Shown here: in pieces, positions 1 through 8,610 of the stretch
How the letters are laid out: each line of letters opens with the position of its first letter
Numbering within the stretch: the first letter of the stretch is position 1
NCBI GenBank assembly: GCA_016743945.1
Contig: JADGFI010000029.1
Location: 6,720 to 70,719, forward strand
Direction of reading: 5' to 3'
Source: Desulfobacteraceae bacterium
GTDB taxonomy: Bacteria; Desulfobacterota; Desulfobacteria; Desulfobacterales; Desulfobacteraceae
DNA: 64,000 nt
Notes under the pieces: generated by a model
Seen by the model: only the letters and a program-made list of their open reading frames with translations
Told to the model about the DNA's origin: nothing
Databases searched by the model: none
Made by a program: the position numbers and the translations under genes

Positions 1-69
1 ATTGCTATTTTCTATCAAAGATAATTGGCCGAACCAGAATTTTCCAATTACACGAAAGGAAAATAGTAA

Positions 70-2115
70 ATGCCAAAAATAAACATAATGCTGGTGGATG
101 ATGAAAAACGATTTCTTTCTACGACTAAAAAACTTCTGGAAAGAAAAGGTTATACGGTCGAAACCGCCTCAAGCGGGGTGGAAGCCCTTGAAAAACTAAA
201 AAGCCATCATATCCAGGTGGTTCTTTTAGATGTCAAAATGCCGGGCATGGACGGGATTACAACCCTAAAAAAAATCAAGCGTAATTTTCCTTTGATTGAA
301 GTCATTATGCTTACCGGCCACGGCACTGTGGAATCAGCTGTTGAAGGCGTAAAATTAGGTGCAGCAAATTACCTGATCAAGCCGGCTGATATTGATGATA
401 TTTCAGAAAAAATTTGCGAAGCCTTTGAAAAAAGGCAAACAATCACTACACAAACCGATAAAAGAAAGCACTATTTTAAAAAACTTAAAATTCGCCTTGG
501 AATGGGACTCATGGCGGCTTTCATGCTGCCCTATGCAGTGTTTTTTGCTTATTTTCAATTCGAGTTTAACCTTACTTTAAAAAATACCGGACGGCTTAAT
601 CTGGAAGCCCTTTCAAACTCTCAGAAAAACACCATAGATCTTTTCCTCCAGGAACGGGTTGTTAATATTTTCAGCCTTTTCCACAGCCTTGATTTTAATC
701 TAAATCCTTCCCAGAATAAAATGCAAAATTATCTCGGGGATTTAAGGCAGGTCAATGATGCATTTATCGATGTCGGGTTTCTTAATACCAAAGGTATTCA
801 GACAGGATATGCAGGGGCCTTTCCCGGCCTTAAAGACAAAGATTACAGCAATGAAAACTGGTTTAAAACCCTGGTTAACCAGGAGAGGCATTATTATATT
901 AGTAATATTTATCTAGGATTTAGGAAAAAGCCCCATTTTACCATTGCCGTCAGGCAGATAATTGACGGAAAACCATATATTATGCGATCCACCCTGGACC
1001 CTGACAAATTCCATAGTTTTTTACAATCCATCAGTAACGAAAGGCAGGTTGAATCTGCCTTGATTAATAGAGAAGGACTATATCAAATTGTCGATCCTGC
1101 CCGGGGGCAATTGCTTGGCAAGAGCGAGTATATTCCGCCGATAACAATTCAGTCAGGGGTAATGGAAATCAACGATAAGGGGGGTCCCATCCTCATTGGT
1201 TTTGCATGGCTCAAAGAAACACCCTGGGCGCTTATTGTCAGGCAGCCTTTGAATATTGCCCATGCAAGGTTGTATGAAAGCCGACGTATCATGACCATTA
1301 TCCTTGCCATTGTTTTCTTTGGCATTGCCGCAGGGATATGGTTTGCAAACAGCCGGCTGATAAACGGGGCCCTGGTCATGGTCGAATCAAAAGACGAATT
1401 AAGGCATCAACTTTTTCATGCATCAAAGCTTGCTTCGGTCGGTCAACTGGCCACCGGGGTGGCCCATGAAATTAACAACCCCCTGGCCATAATCGTTTCA
1501 ACCAGTGGGGTTATTCGGGATATGCTCAATCCTGAATTCAAACTGAATCCAAGTCCCGAAGAAATTATCAAAGAAATTGATACCATTGATTCGGCAGCCT
1601 TCAGGGCAAGAACCATCACAAGACAACTTCTATCTTTTGGGCGCAAACATGAACCAAGGTATGTCCCCTGTAATATAAATCAGGTCTTGGATGAAGTAAT
1701 GGCCGGGCTCAAGGAACGCGAATTTAAGGTGGCAGATATAAAAATCAACCGCAATTATGATCCTGGCCTGCCGGAAATCATGCTGGATCACGACCAGATC
1801 CGCCAGGTTTTTTTAAATCTTGTGAACAACGCAGGCGATTCCATTTCAGGGCCTGGGAAAATCACCCTTACCACAACAAGAAATGCCCAGGACATACAAA
1901 TTACGATTCAAGATACCGGGAAAGGAATGTCTGCGGTGCAGCTTGATAAAATATTCAATCCTTTTTTTACGACAAAGGAAGTGGGAAAAGGAACCGGCCT
2001 TGGCCTCAGTGTTTCGCTAAATATTATAGAATCACTTGGCGGAATGATTGATGTTCAATCCCTGGAAGGAACTGGCAGTGCATTTACCATATCCCTGCCG
2101 ATTCACAGGTCATGA
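70..2115 (+). CDS. Membrane sensor histidine kinase with N-terminal receiver domain
   Basis: Predicted inner-membrane histidine kinase in an unusual domain order. Residues 1-125 form a receiver domain with acidic residues near 10-11 and phospho-acceptor Asp54 in LLDVKMPGMDG. A membrane segment follows at about 143-163, then an extracytoplasmic region of about 240 residues that looks like a Cache-type sensor, a second membrane segment near 405-427, a HisKA dimerisation helix with His466 in GVAHEINNP, and a C-terminal HATPase with an N box (NLVNNAGDS) and GTGLGL. All key catalytic residues are present. The start is preceded by AGGAAA. The next two genes also carry receivers, so this kinase is the obvious phosphodonor for one or both. 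The ligand is unknown; the neighbouring anion or dicarboxylate transporter suggests a small anion. Domain calls are secure; ligand and targets are inference. Confidence 0.9.
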   Translation: MPKINIMLVDDEKRFLSTTKKLLERKGYTVETASSGVEALEKLKSHHIQVVLLDVKMPGMDGITTLKKIKRNFPLIEVIMLTGHGTVESAVEGVKLGAANYLIKPADIDDISEKICEAFEKRQTITTQTDKRKHYFKKLKIRLGMGLMAAFMLPYAVFFAYFQFEFNLTLKNTGRLNLEALSNSQKNTIDLFLQERVVNIFSLFHSLDFNLNPSQNKMQNYLGDLRQVNDAFIDVGFLNTKGIQTGYAGAFPGLKDKDYSNENWFKTLVNQERHYYISNIYLGFRKKPHFTIAVRQIIDGKPYIMRSTLDPDKFHSFLQSISNERQVESALINREGLYQIVDPARGQLLGKSEYIPPITIQSGVMEINDKGGPILIGFAWLKETPWALIVRQPLNIAHARLYESRRIMTIILAIVFFGIAAGIWFANSRLINGALVMVESKDELRHQLFHASKLASVGQLATGVAHEINNPLAIIVSTSGVIRDMLNPEFKLNPSPEEIIKEIDTIDSAAFRARTITRQLLSFGRKHEPRYVPCNINQVLDEVMAGLKEREFKVADIKINRNYDPGLPEIMLDHDQIRQVFLNLVNNAGDSISGPGKITLTTTRNAQDIQITIQDTGKGMSAVQLDKIFNPFFTTKEVGKGTGLGLSVSLNIIESLGGMIDVQSLEGTGSAFTISLPIHRS

Positions 2116-2158
2116 TGAAACCATAATTTTTTTTATAATTTAACCAAAAGGAACGCCC

Positions 2159-4234
2159 ATGGGAGAGCAAAAAACAGGAAACAAAAAGAATGAAAACCTA
2201 AAGGTGTTGTTGATTGATGACGAAGATAGGTTCCGGGAAAATCTGGCAAAACAGCTGTCAAATAGGGGTTTTCATGTTCTTGACGCCAGCAACGGCGAAG
2301 ATGCCATTAAAATAATACGTCACGAAAATCCGCAAGTGGTCGTCCTTGACCAGAAAATGCCCGGTATGGACGGGATTCAGACCTTAAAAGAAATAAAAAC
2401 ACTGAGACCCGAAGTTCAGGTCATCATGCATACAGGCCATGGAAGTATTGAATCGGCCCGGGTTACCGGAAAATTTGATGTGTTCTCCTACGTGGAAAAA
2501 CCCTGCGCCATTGATGATTTAATTGCCCAGATCAATGCGGCCGGTGAAGAACGGGTCTATGCGATGGCCAGAAATGAAATCCCGGACGTTCAGAGAACCG
2601 GCCTTAAAAGCTGGCTTGTCGGTGTACAAAATGCCCGTCCGGGTATCATCTTCCTTGGGGCCATCCTTTTTCTGGCCATGGTACTGATGCCCACCCCCCA
2701 AAACCTGACAGGCTTTTTGTCTGCGAAAAAGACCGGAAATATCAGTGAAGACATTGCCGGATATGCAGAATATCAAAAAATGGAAAAAGGCCAGACAATT
2801 ACAGAATATTATGGGAAAAAAGCAAAATTATACACCCAAACAAAAAAAGCAGATGGGACAGTCATTAAAACAGCTCCGGATGTGCAAAAAATTGCCTTTA
2901 GGGCAAAGGTAATGCTTGGAACCCTTCTGGTTGCCGCACTTTTTTGGGCAACAGGCGCTATCCCCATCGGCATTACCGCCCTTCTTGTGGGGGTGTTCAT
3001 GTATTTTTTCGGAATTTTTCCCCCCAGCATGGTTGCAAAGGCCTATGCAAAGGATTCGGTTATTTTTATCTTTGGTGTCCTTGCCTTTGCCGCAGCCATC
3101 AGCAAAACCGGACTGGACCGGCGGATCGGAATTCTTCTGCTGGGAACCAGCACCTCCCTTCGCAAGTTTGCCCTTATCTTTGCACCCCTTCTGGCAGTGA
3201 CCGCCTCGTTTCTTTCCGAACACGCCCTGGTGGCCTTTATTGCACCGATTCTAATGCTGGTGTACATGGGGACCATCAAAGCCGCCGGATTAAAAAAAGA
3301 CAAAAGTCTGATCATCATGCTCATGTTAATGCTGACCTTCACAGCAAATATTGGCGGACCCGGATCACCTGCCGCCGGCGGCCGAAACGCCGTCATGCTG
3401 GGAATTTTTTCAGATTACGGGGTCGACATCTCCTTTGGCCAATGGGTAAAAATGGGACTTCCCTTTGTGCCGGTGATGGCATTGGTCATTGCAGGATATT
3501 TCCTTTTTGTTTTTAGAAACAGCATCAAGGTTAAAAATGTCAATATTGCTGCTGCAGTAAAAAGAGAAGGGGAAAAAATTGGCAAAATGACAATGGATGA
3601 GTATAAGTCTGCAGGCGTGCTGATACTGGTTATCTTTTTATGGATTTTCTTTTCAGGCAAGGTGGGGATGGGGGGACCCATTATCTTATGTCTGGTTCTT
3701 CTAAATATTCTGGGCATCCTTCGCTGGCGAGATATCAACGGTATTCACTGGGATGTGGTGGCGCTATATGCCTCTGCAAGTGCCATGGGGGTGGGGCTTG
3801 CCTCCACAGGTGCCGCTCTTTGGCTTGCAAACAGCCTTATCTCCATACTCCCTGACTTTCTGAGAAGCGGAACCGGGCTTTGCATGTCCACAAGCTTTAT
3901 CACCGGTATTTTAACCAATTTCATGAGCGACGGTGCCACTGTGGCTGCCGTAGGCCCCATCACCGTGCCAATGGCTACCCTTTCCGGGACATCGCCCATC
4001 ATGGTGGGACTTGCAACGGCATTTTCTTCTTCCTTTGCCCACATGCTGATCATCGGCACACCGAATAATGCAATTGTTTACAGTATGGCAAGAGATCCTG
4101 AAACCGGAGAACAGCTGGTTACCATGAAGGATTTTTTCATTCATGGATTTGCTGTTTTTGTGCTGAGCATGATCGTATTGTGGGCATGGGTATTTTTGGG
4201 TTATTGGAAATGGATGGGAGTTGGCACCCTATAA
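2159..4234 (+). CDS. Receiver domain fused to DASS/SLC13-family anion transporter
   Basis: A cytoplasmic response-regulator receiver joined in one frame to a sodium-coupled anion permease. The receiver (about residues 14-135) keeps the acidic pair in LLIDDED, Asp64 in VVLDQKMPGMDG, Thr92 and Lys114, so it should be phosphorylatable. After a linker comes a hydrophobic segment near 160-178, a hydrophilic loop of about 60 residues, and a full DASS-type permease with the glycine-rich loop GGPGSPAAGGRN and, in the second half, TNFMSDGATVAAVGP and IIGTPNN. DASS proteins import sulfate, succinate, citrate or similar anions with sodium; substrate cannot be read here. It lies 43 bases after a receiver-containing histidine kinase and just before a stand-alone receiver. 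The likely role is direct control of transport by phosphorylation. No stop or frameshift separates the two parts, so the fusion is real in this sequence. Confidence 0.9.
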   Translation: MGEQKTGNKKNENLKVLLIDDEDRFRENLAKQLSNRGFHVLDASNGEDAIKIIRHENPQVVVLDQKMPGMDGIQTLKEIKTLRPEVQVIMHTGHGSIESARVTGKFDVFSYVEKPCAIDDLIAQINAAGEERVYAMARNEIPDVQRTGLKSWLVGVQNARPGIIFLGAILFLAMVLMPTPQNLTGFLSAKKTGNISEDIAGYAEYQKMEKGQTITEYYGKKAKLYTQTKKADGTVIKTAPDVQKIAFRAKVMLGTLLVAALFWATGAIPIGITALLVGVFMYFFGIFPPSMVAKAYAKDSVIFIFGVLAFAAAISKTGLDRRIGILLLGTSTSLRKFALIFAPLLAVTASFLSEHALVAFIAPILMLVYMGTIKAAGLKKDKSLIIMLMLMLTFTANIGGPGSPAAGGRNAVMLGIFSDYGVDISFGQWVKMGLPFVPVMALVIAGYFLFVFRNSIKVKNVNIAAAVKREGEKIGKMTMDEYKSAGVLILVIFLWIFFSGKVGMGGPIILCLVLLNILGILRWRDINGIHWDVVALYASASAMGVGLASTGAALWLANSLISILPDFLRSGTGLCMSTSFITGILTNFMSDGATVAAVGPITVPMATLSGTSPIMVGLATAFSSSFAHMLIIGTPNNAIVYSMARDPETGEQLVTMKDFFIHGFAVFVLSMIVLWAWVFLGYWKWMGVGTL

Positions 4235-4253
4235 TATAGGAAGGAATGAGATC

Positions 4254-4742
4254 ATGGAAAAAGAAAAAATAAATCTTTTGATAGTGGACGATGAAGAACA
4301 ATTTTTAAACTCAATCAGCCGAAGCCTTGAATTAAGGGATTTTAAGGTAATTGCGGTTAACAGAGGCGAAAAGGCCATTGAGGCTGCAAAAAACAACCCA
4401 ATAGATATTGCCCTTGTGGATTTAAAAATGCCGGGAATTTCAGGGGAAGAAACCTTAAAGCTGCTCAAGCAGGAACATAAATGGATGGAGGTCGTAATTC
4501 TCACTGGCCATGGTGCAATTGATTCTGCTGTTGAATGCACAAAAAACGGCGCTTATTCGTATCTTCAAAAACCCTGCGAGCTCGATATTCTCCTTAAAGC
4601 TCTGCAGGATGCCTATAAAAAAAAAGTGATGAACAAAAAGCAGATTGAAGAAAAAAAGATGAATGAATTGTTAAGTATTTCCATTTCAAACAGCCCCAGA
4701 CAAATTCTTCGCAAATTAAGAGAAATGGACAAAGGAGACTGA
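4254..4742 (+). CDS. Single-domain response regulator with short helical tail
   Basis: Receiver domain covering most of the 162-residue product, with acidic residues in LLIVDDEEQF, phospho-acceptor Asp in VDLKMPGISG, Thr in ILTGHG and Lys in LQKPCE. About 35 charged helical residues follow, with no DNA-binding or enzymatic output domain. The ORF track starts at 4221 inside the transporter gene; the ATG at 4254 is preferred because AGGAAGGAATGAG lies just upstream and the extra residues do not match a receiver. It is the third receiver in this operon and probably accepts phosphate from the kinase at 70-2115, as a phosphate sink, shuttle or protein-interaction regulator. A hairpin terminator follows it. 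The family is certain; the role is inferred from position. Confidence 0.88.
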   Translation: MEKEKINLLIVDDEEQFLNSISRSLELRDFKVIAVNRGEKAIEAAKNNPIDIALVDLKMPGISGEETLKLLKQEHKWMEVVILTGHGAIDSAVECTKNGAYSYLQKPCELDILLKALQDAYKKKVMNKKQIEEKKMNELLSISISNSPRQILRKLREMDKGD

Positions 4743-4763
4743 TATCCGTTCATATTGTCCACT

Positions 4764-4820
4764 GTTCCTTTGGTCAGGTGTGAATTTTTTGCCCCTGGCC
4801 AAAGGGACACCATTTTTTTT
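4764..4820 (+). terminator. Rho-independent terminator of the kinase/transporter operon
   Basis: Fifteen-base arms GTTCCTTTGGTCAGG (4764-4778) and CCTGGCCAAAGGGAC (4794-4808) pair with one G-U, around a 15-base loop. They are followed by a run of eight T at 4813-4820. The orientation fits termination of the rightward operon ending at 4742. There is no T run on the other strand, so it does not obviously serve the leftward operon ending at 4859. Confidence 0.82.
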
Positions 4821-4858
4821 AAAAAAAAACCATAGGGAAGATGCAGTGGCAGATCTTT

Positions 4859-5692
4859 TTATCCCCGTTTTCCACCGAGTTTAAAGCCGGGCTGAACCTG
4901 GATGAGTTTTTTAGTATAGGGGTGTTCGGGGTGCTGGATAATCTTGTCAGCCCTATTGACCTCAACAATATGTCCTTCGTGGATCACGGCAATCCTGTCA
5001 CACAAATAATTGGCCGCTGCCAGATTATGGGTGATAAACAAAAAGGTCATATCAAATCTTTCCCGGATCTCGGTGAGCAGTTTGAACAATTGGATGGCAA
5101 TGGTGGCATCCAGCATGGAGGTGGGCTCATCTGCCACGATAAAGTCCGGATCCAGCACAATGGCCCTTGCAACGGCGACCCGCTGACGCTGACCACCGGA
5201 AAGCTGATGGGGATACCGGTCATAGAAATCATTGCCCGGCGATAACCCTACAATTTCCAGGGTATGCAGCACCTTCTCCCTTTGGCTAGTGGTATTGCCG
5301 AGCCCATGGACCACCAGGGGTTCTGATATCGTCTGGGCAATTGATAAATGGGGGTTCAATGATTGATAGGGATCCTGAAAAATCATCTGTACCTTTGACC
5401 GGTACGCTTTCAGGGATGCGCCCTTTAAGCGGTTGATAGGACTGCCGTTCAAATAGATACTTCCCGAAGTGGGCGCTTCCAGTCGGACCAGAAGACGGCC
5501 GGTGGTGGTCTTACCACTGCCGCTCTGGCCGACCAATCCGAATATTTCCCCCTTTTCAATGGAAAGATCAATGCTGTTTAAGGCCAAAACCTTGTTCTGG
5601 GATTTTGAAAAAAACTGTTTCCGGGGCGTGTACTCTTTGGTTACCCCCTTCATTTCGATCAAGCTCGATTTTTTCGGATGGTTTTTACTCAT
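4859..5692 (-). CDS. Peptide ABC transporter ATP-binding protein, DppF/OppF type
   Basis: ATPase subunit of a dipeptide/oligopeptide/nickel-type importer, 277 residues. It has Walker A GQSGSGKTTTG near residue 53, Q loop FQDPYQSLNP, signature LSGGQRQRVAVARA, Walker B FIVADEPTS and the switch histidine in FITHN. The C-terminus has the HPYTKKL segment typical of the oligopeptide transporter family. It is the last gene of a leftward operon and its start overlaps the end of the DppD-like gene by 8 bases, which suggests translational coupling. DppD and DppF homologues normally form a heterodimer. Transported substrate is not determined by the sequence. Confidence 0.93.
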   Translation of the reverse strand: MSKNHPKKSSLIEMKGVTKEYTPRKQFFSKSQNKVLALNSIDLSIEKGEIFGLVGQSGSGKTTTGRLLVRLEAPTSGSIYLNGSPINRLKGASLKAYRSKVQMIFQDPYQSLNPHLSIAQTISEPLVVHGLGNTTSQREKVLHTLEIVGLSPGNDFYDRYPHQLSGGQRQRVAVARAIVLDPDFIVADEPTSMLDATIAIQLFKLLTEIRERFDMTFLFITHNLAAANYLCDRIAVIHEGHIVEVNRADKIIQHPEHPYTKKLIQVQPGFKLGGKRG

Positions 5693-6662
5693 TTGCTTTC
5701 CTGGTAATGGTTTCTTCGCAACAAAGGGCCCGATGGGTTTTCGAAAGACTCACCCAATGGGGAATCCCCGCCTTGCAGTCACTGGAGCAGCTTTTACAAT
5801 TAACCGCAAACCTGCACCCCCCGCTTTTAAGGGTTAAATCAGGAGCTTCGCGCATATCTGGAATAATGACAGACGCTTGATTGTCAAGACTCAGATAAGA
5901 TCCCAGCAGGGTTTTTGTATAAGGGTGGCGGGGAGAGGAAAACACCTCTTCACAGGTTCCCATCTCCACAATCTGTCCCCCATACATCACACAGATGTCC
6001 TCACAAACCGATGCCACCACGGCAATATCATGGGAAATAAAAATCAACCCGGTATTCATGGCCTGTTGAATGATCTTTATCTCTTTAAGTATCTGATCCT
6101 GGACAATGACATCAAGGGCAGTGGTGGGTTCATCGGCAATGATGAGCTGTGGGTTGCAGGCCAGGGCCATGGCAATGATCACCCGCTGTTTCATACCCCC
6201 GCTGTATTCGTGGGGGAAATCCTTCATCCGGGCCCGGGGAATTTCCACAAGGTCGAACAATTCCCTTACCCGTTTATCCAAATCATTGGGCGAGATATCA
6301 GACTGATGGGTCACAATGGCTTCAATCACCTGTTCATCCACCCGCATAACCGGATTAAGCGCGTTCATGGCGGCCTGGAAAATCATGGCAATTTCCTTTC
6401 CCCGAACCTTTCGCCATTGATCTTCAGTCAATTGGGTCAAATCCTTGTTCAAAAACCCGATACTGCCGCCCAAAATTTGAGCATTGTCCGGCAAAAGCCC
6501 CATAAGGGTCATGCCGATGGTGGTTTTCCCGCAACCGGATTCGCCTACAAAGCCCAGGGGCCTGCCCTTTTCAAGCTCAAAGGAGATATCATCAACCGCC
6601 TTGAGTATCCCCTCCTTTGTCTGGTAACCGATGCTCAAATTTTTTATGGATAGCAATGCCAT
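5685..6662 (-). CDS. Peptide ABC transporter ATP-binding protein, DppD/OppD type
   Basis: ATPase subunit of 325 residues with Walker A GESGCGKTTIG, Q loop in MIFQAAMNALNP, signature YSGGMKQRVIIAMA, Walker B LIIADEPTTALD and switch histidine FISHD. The C-terminal extension has HPYTKTLL and a cysteine group (CRFAVNCKSCSSDC) matching the oligopeptide/dipeptide C-terminal region, which in some relatives binds an iron-sulfur cluster. It lies 4 bases after the DppC-like permease and overlaps DppF, so all are co-transcribed. It should pair with DppF to energise import. Confidence 0.93.
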   Translation of the reverse strand: MALLSIKNLSIGYQTKEGILKAVDDISFELEKGRPLGFVGESGCGKTTIGMTLMGLLPDNAQILGGSIGFLNKDLTQLTEDQWRKVRGKEIAMIFQAAMNALNPVMRVDEQVIEAIVTHQSDISPNDLDKRVRELFDLVEIPRARMKDFPHEYSGGMKQRVIIAMALACNPQLIIADEPTTALDVIVQDQILKEIKIIQQAMNTGLIFISHDIAVVASVCEDICVMYGGQIVEMGTCEEVFSSPRHPYTKTLLGSYLSLDNQASVIIPDMREAPDLTLKSGGCRFAVNCKSCSSDCKAGIPHWVSLSKTHRALCCEETITRKANE

Positions 6663-6666
6663 TGTT

Positions 6667-7560
6667 CTAGGACTGCCCCTCCTTTCTTAACCGTGGGTCC
6701 AAAACTTCGTCCATGGCACGGCCCATCAAATAAAAAGCCAGGGTCAGCAGAGAAATACTTAAGCCCGGCGGAATCAGCCAATAGGGTGCCTGGAACATAT
6801 GGCCCGATTTCCAGACCCATTGGAGCATCATCCCCCAACTGACCTGGGAAGGATCCCCAAACCCTAGAAAAGAAAGGGCGGCTTCCACAAGAATGGCCGA
6901 GGTGACCCGAAAGGTCATGTATAAAAATGCCAGGGGAAGCACATTGGGCATAATATGACGGAAAATAATGCGCAGATGGGAGGCCCCGGCTACCTGGGAT
7001 GCTTCAATAAAGGGTCGCTGTTTCAATGAAAGGGTCTGGGATCTGATAACCCTGGAAACCGCAGGCCAGCGCATGATGGCAATGATAAACACAATAATCC
7101 ATATGTTAAATTGACCGAATAAAGAGGCCAGGATCAGCAGAATAACCAGGGAAGGCATGACCATGATAATATCGGCGGTTCGCATGAGAAAAGCATCCAG
7201 CATTCCGCCGGCATATCCCGAAACCATACCGACCACCGTCCCAATGACTATACTGAAAAAGGCACTGGATAACCCCACGATAAAGGCCACTTTTGCCCCT
7301 TCCAACAGCTGGGCAAACAGATCCCGGCCCACATTGTCCGTTCCCAGCAGATGGGTCAGGCTGGGGCCGGTGGAAACCCTGATATTAGGGTCAATCCCCG
7401 TCATGGGATCATACATGGGATTTATATGGGGAACAAAGAAACTGGCAAGGGCCATGAGCATGAACACCAATAAAATGATCACCCCTGTCTTGCCCAGGGG
7501 ATTTTGAATAAAAATTTTCCAGCTTTTCAAAAAGCGTCGAATATAATGGTTTTTCAGCAT
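6667..7560 (-). CDS. Peptide ABC transporter permease, DppC type
   Basis: Inner-membrane permease of 297 residues, several hydrophobic helices, with the LLGTDNVGRDLFAQLLEGAK segment diagnostic of DppC/OppC and an EAA loop region around the motif EASQVAGAS. The ORF track begins at 7656 but the first 32 residues do not resemble the family; the ATG at 7560 gives MLKNHYIRRFLKSWK, which matches the usual N-terminus with a cytoplasmic basic stretch before the first helix. It lies 49 bases downstream of the DppB-like gene and partners it to form the translocation channel. Confidence 0.9.
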   Translation of the reverse strand: MLKNHYIRRFLKSWKIFIQNPLGKTGVIILLVFMLMALASFFVPHINPMYDPMTGIDPNIRVSTGPSLTHLLGTDNVGRDLFAQLLEGAKVAFIVGLSSAFFSIVIGTVVGMVSGYAGGMLDAFLMRTADIIMVMPSLVILLILASLFGQFNIWIIVFIIAIMRWPAVSRVIRSQTLSLKQRPFIEASQVAGASHLRIIFRHIMPNVLPLAFLYMTFRVTSAILVEAALSFLGFGDPSQVSWGMMLQWVWKSGHMFQAPYWLIPPGLSISLLTLAFYLMGRAMDEVLDPRLRKEGQS

Positions 7561-7609
7561 AATTACACCTTTTCTTCTATTCCTTTTGCACGGGTTTTGC
7601 CCGGGGGGT

Positions 7610-8584
7610 TCAATAGGTAATCCTCGGATCCAGATAGGCATAGAGAATATCCACAATCAAATTGGCCACCAGCACCACAAGGGCGATCAGAAGAAAGCAG
7701 GCCTGGGCCAGGGGATAATCATTGTTACTCACCGCAAAAATCAGCTCCCTCCCTATGCCGGGCCAGGTAAATATCTGTTCGGTCAGGGCGCCCCCGTTAA
7801 TGGAAAAAGCAAGACTTAAGCCCACACTGGTCACCACGGGAAGGGCTGCATTTTTTGCGGCATGCTTGTTGCGGATCATCTTCTCACTCAAGCCCTTGGC
7901 CCTTGCGGTAATGATATAATCTTCTCTGAGCACACTGAGCATGGACGATCGCATGAGCAGAAGATAAGCGCCAAGGTTGATGATAAAAAGAGTCAAAAGC
8001 GGCAGTATCATATGGTGAATAATGTCCAAAACTTTTTCAAACCAGGAGGCGTTTCCCACCCACAGTTCAGGGGACAAAATACCGCCAAGGGGGAAAAGCC
8101 CCAGCTTGAAGCCCAGAACCCAGAGCAGCAATAGGGCAAACCAGGGTATAAACAGGGTATAGCAGACAAGGGCAGATATGGACATGACACTGTCCAGTCG
8201 GCTTCCTTTATTCCAGGCCGCTATCTTCCCCAAAAATACCCCGGCAAAGGCTGCCAGGATGGTGGAAGAGGTAAACAATAAGATGGTCCACCCCAGCCGT
8301 TCCCTGATAATTTTAAAAACAGGCTCTCCATAGTGAAAGGAAACCCCAAAATTGCCGATAAAAAAATTTTTCAGATAAATCACATATTGTTCCCACATGG
8401 GCTTGTCCAGCCCCATCTGTTCGATGAGATACCGCATATCTTCAGGCGTCAGCATGGGGTCCACCACCTTTGAGATGGGATCCCCTGGAGAAAGCCTGAA
8501 CAAAAAAAATAATGCCGTCATAATCACAAAAAAAATAATTGCAATTTCAACTAATTTACCCAAAATATAGGTCTGGTTTCTCAT
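7610..8584 (-). CDS. Peptide ABC transporter permease, DppB type
   Basis: Permease of 324 residues with an N-terminal helix, the segment LFRLSPGDP that marks DppB/OppB, a large periplasmic loop, and an EAA-type loop ending in RAKGLSEKMIRNKHAAKNA. It ends with the typical YLDPRITY. It sits 26 bases downstream of the solute-binding protein gene and upstream of the DppC-like gene. Family assignment is firm; substrate is not. Confidence 0.93.
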   Translation of the reverse strand: MRNQTYILGKLVEIAIIFFVIMTALFFLFRLSPGDPISKVVDPMLTPEDMRYLIEQMGLDKPMWEQYVIYLKNFFIGNFGVSFHYGEPVFKIIRERLGWTILLFTSSTILAAFAGVFLGKIAAWNKGSRLDSVMSISALVCYTLFIPWFALLLLWVLGFKLGLFPLGGILSPELWVGNASWFEKVLDIIHHMILPLLTLFIINLGAYLLLMRSSMLSVLREDYIITARAKGLSEKMIRNKHAAKNAALPVVTSVGLSLAFSINGGALTEQIFTWPGIGRELIFAVSNNDYPLAQACFLLIALVVLVANLIVDILYAYLDPRITY

Positions 8585-8610
8585 ATCATTTCCAATATTT
8601 TAGAAAAACA

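Noticed and set aside
2944-3516. 190-residue ORF in another frame of the transporter gene
   Set aside because: No family match; the composition is that of a shadow frame of a hydrophobic membrane protein.
5877-6653. 258-residue plus-strand ORF opposite the DppD-like gene
   Set aside because: Exactly antisense to a strongly conserved ATPase; the product is rich in Gly/His/Asn as expected for an antisense shadow.
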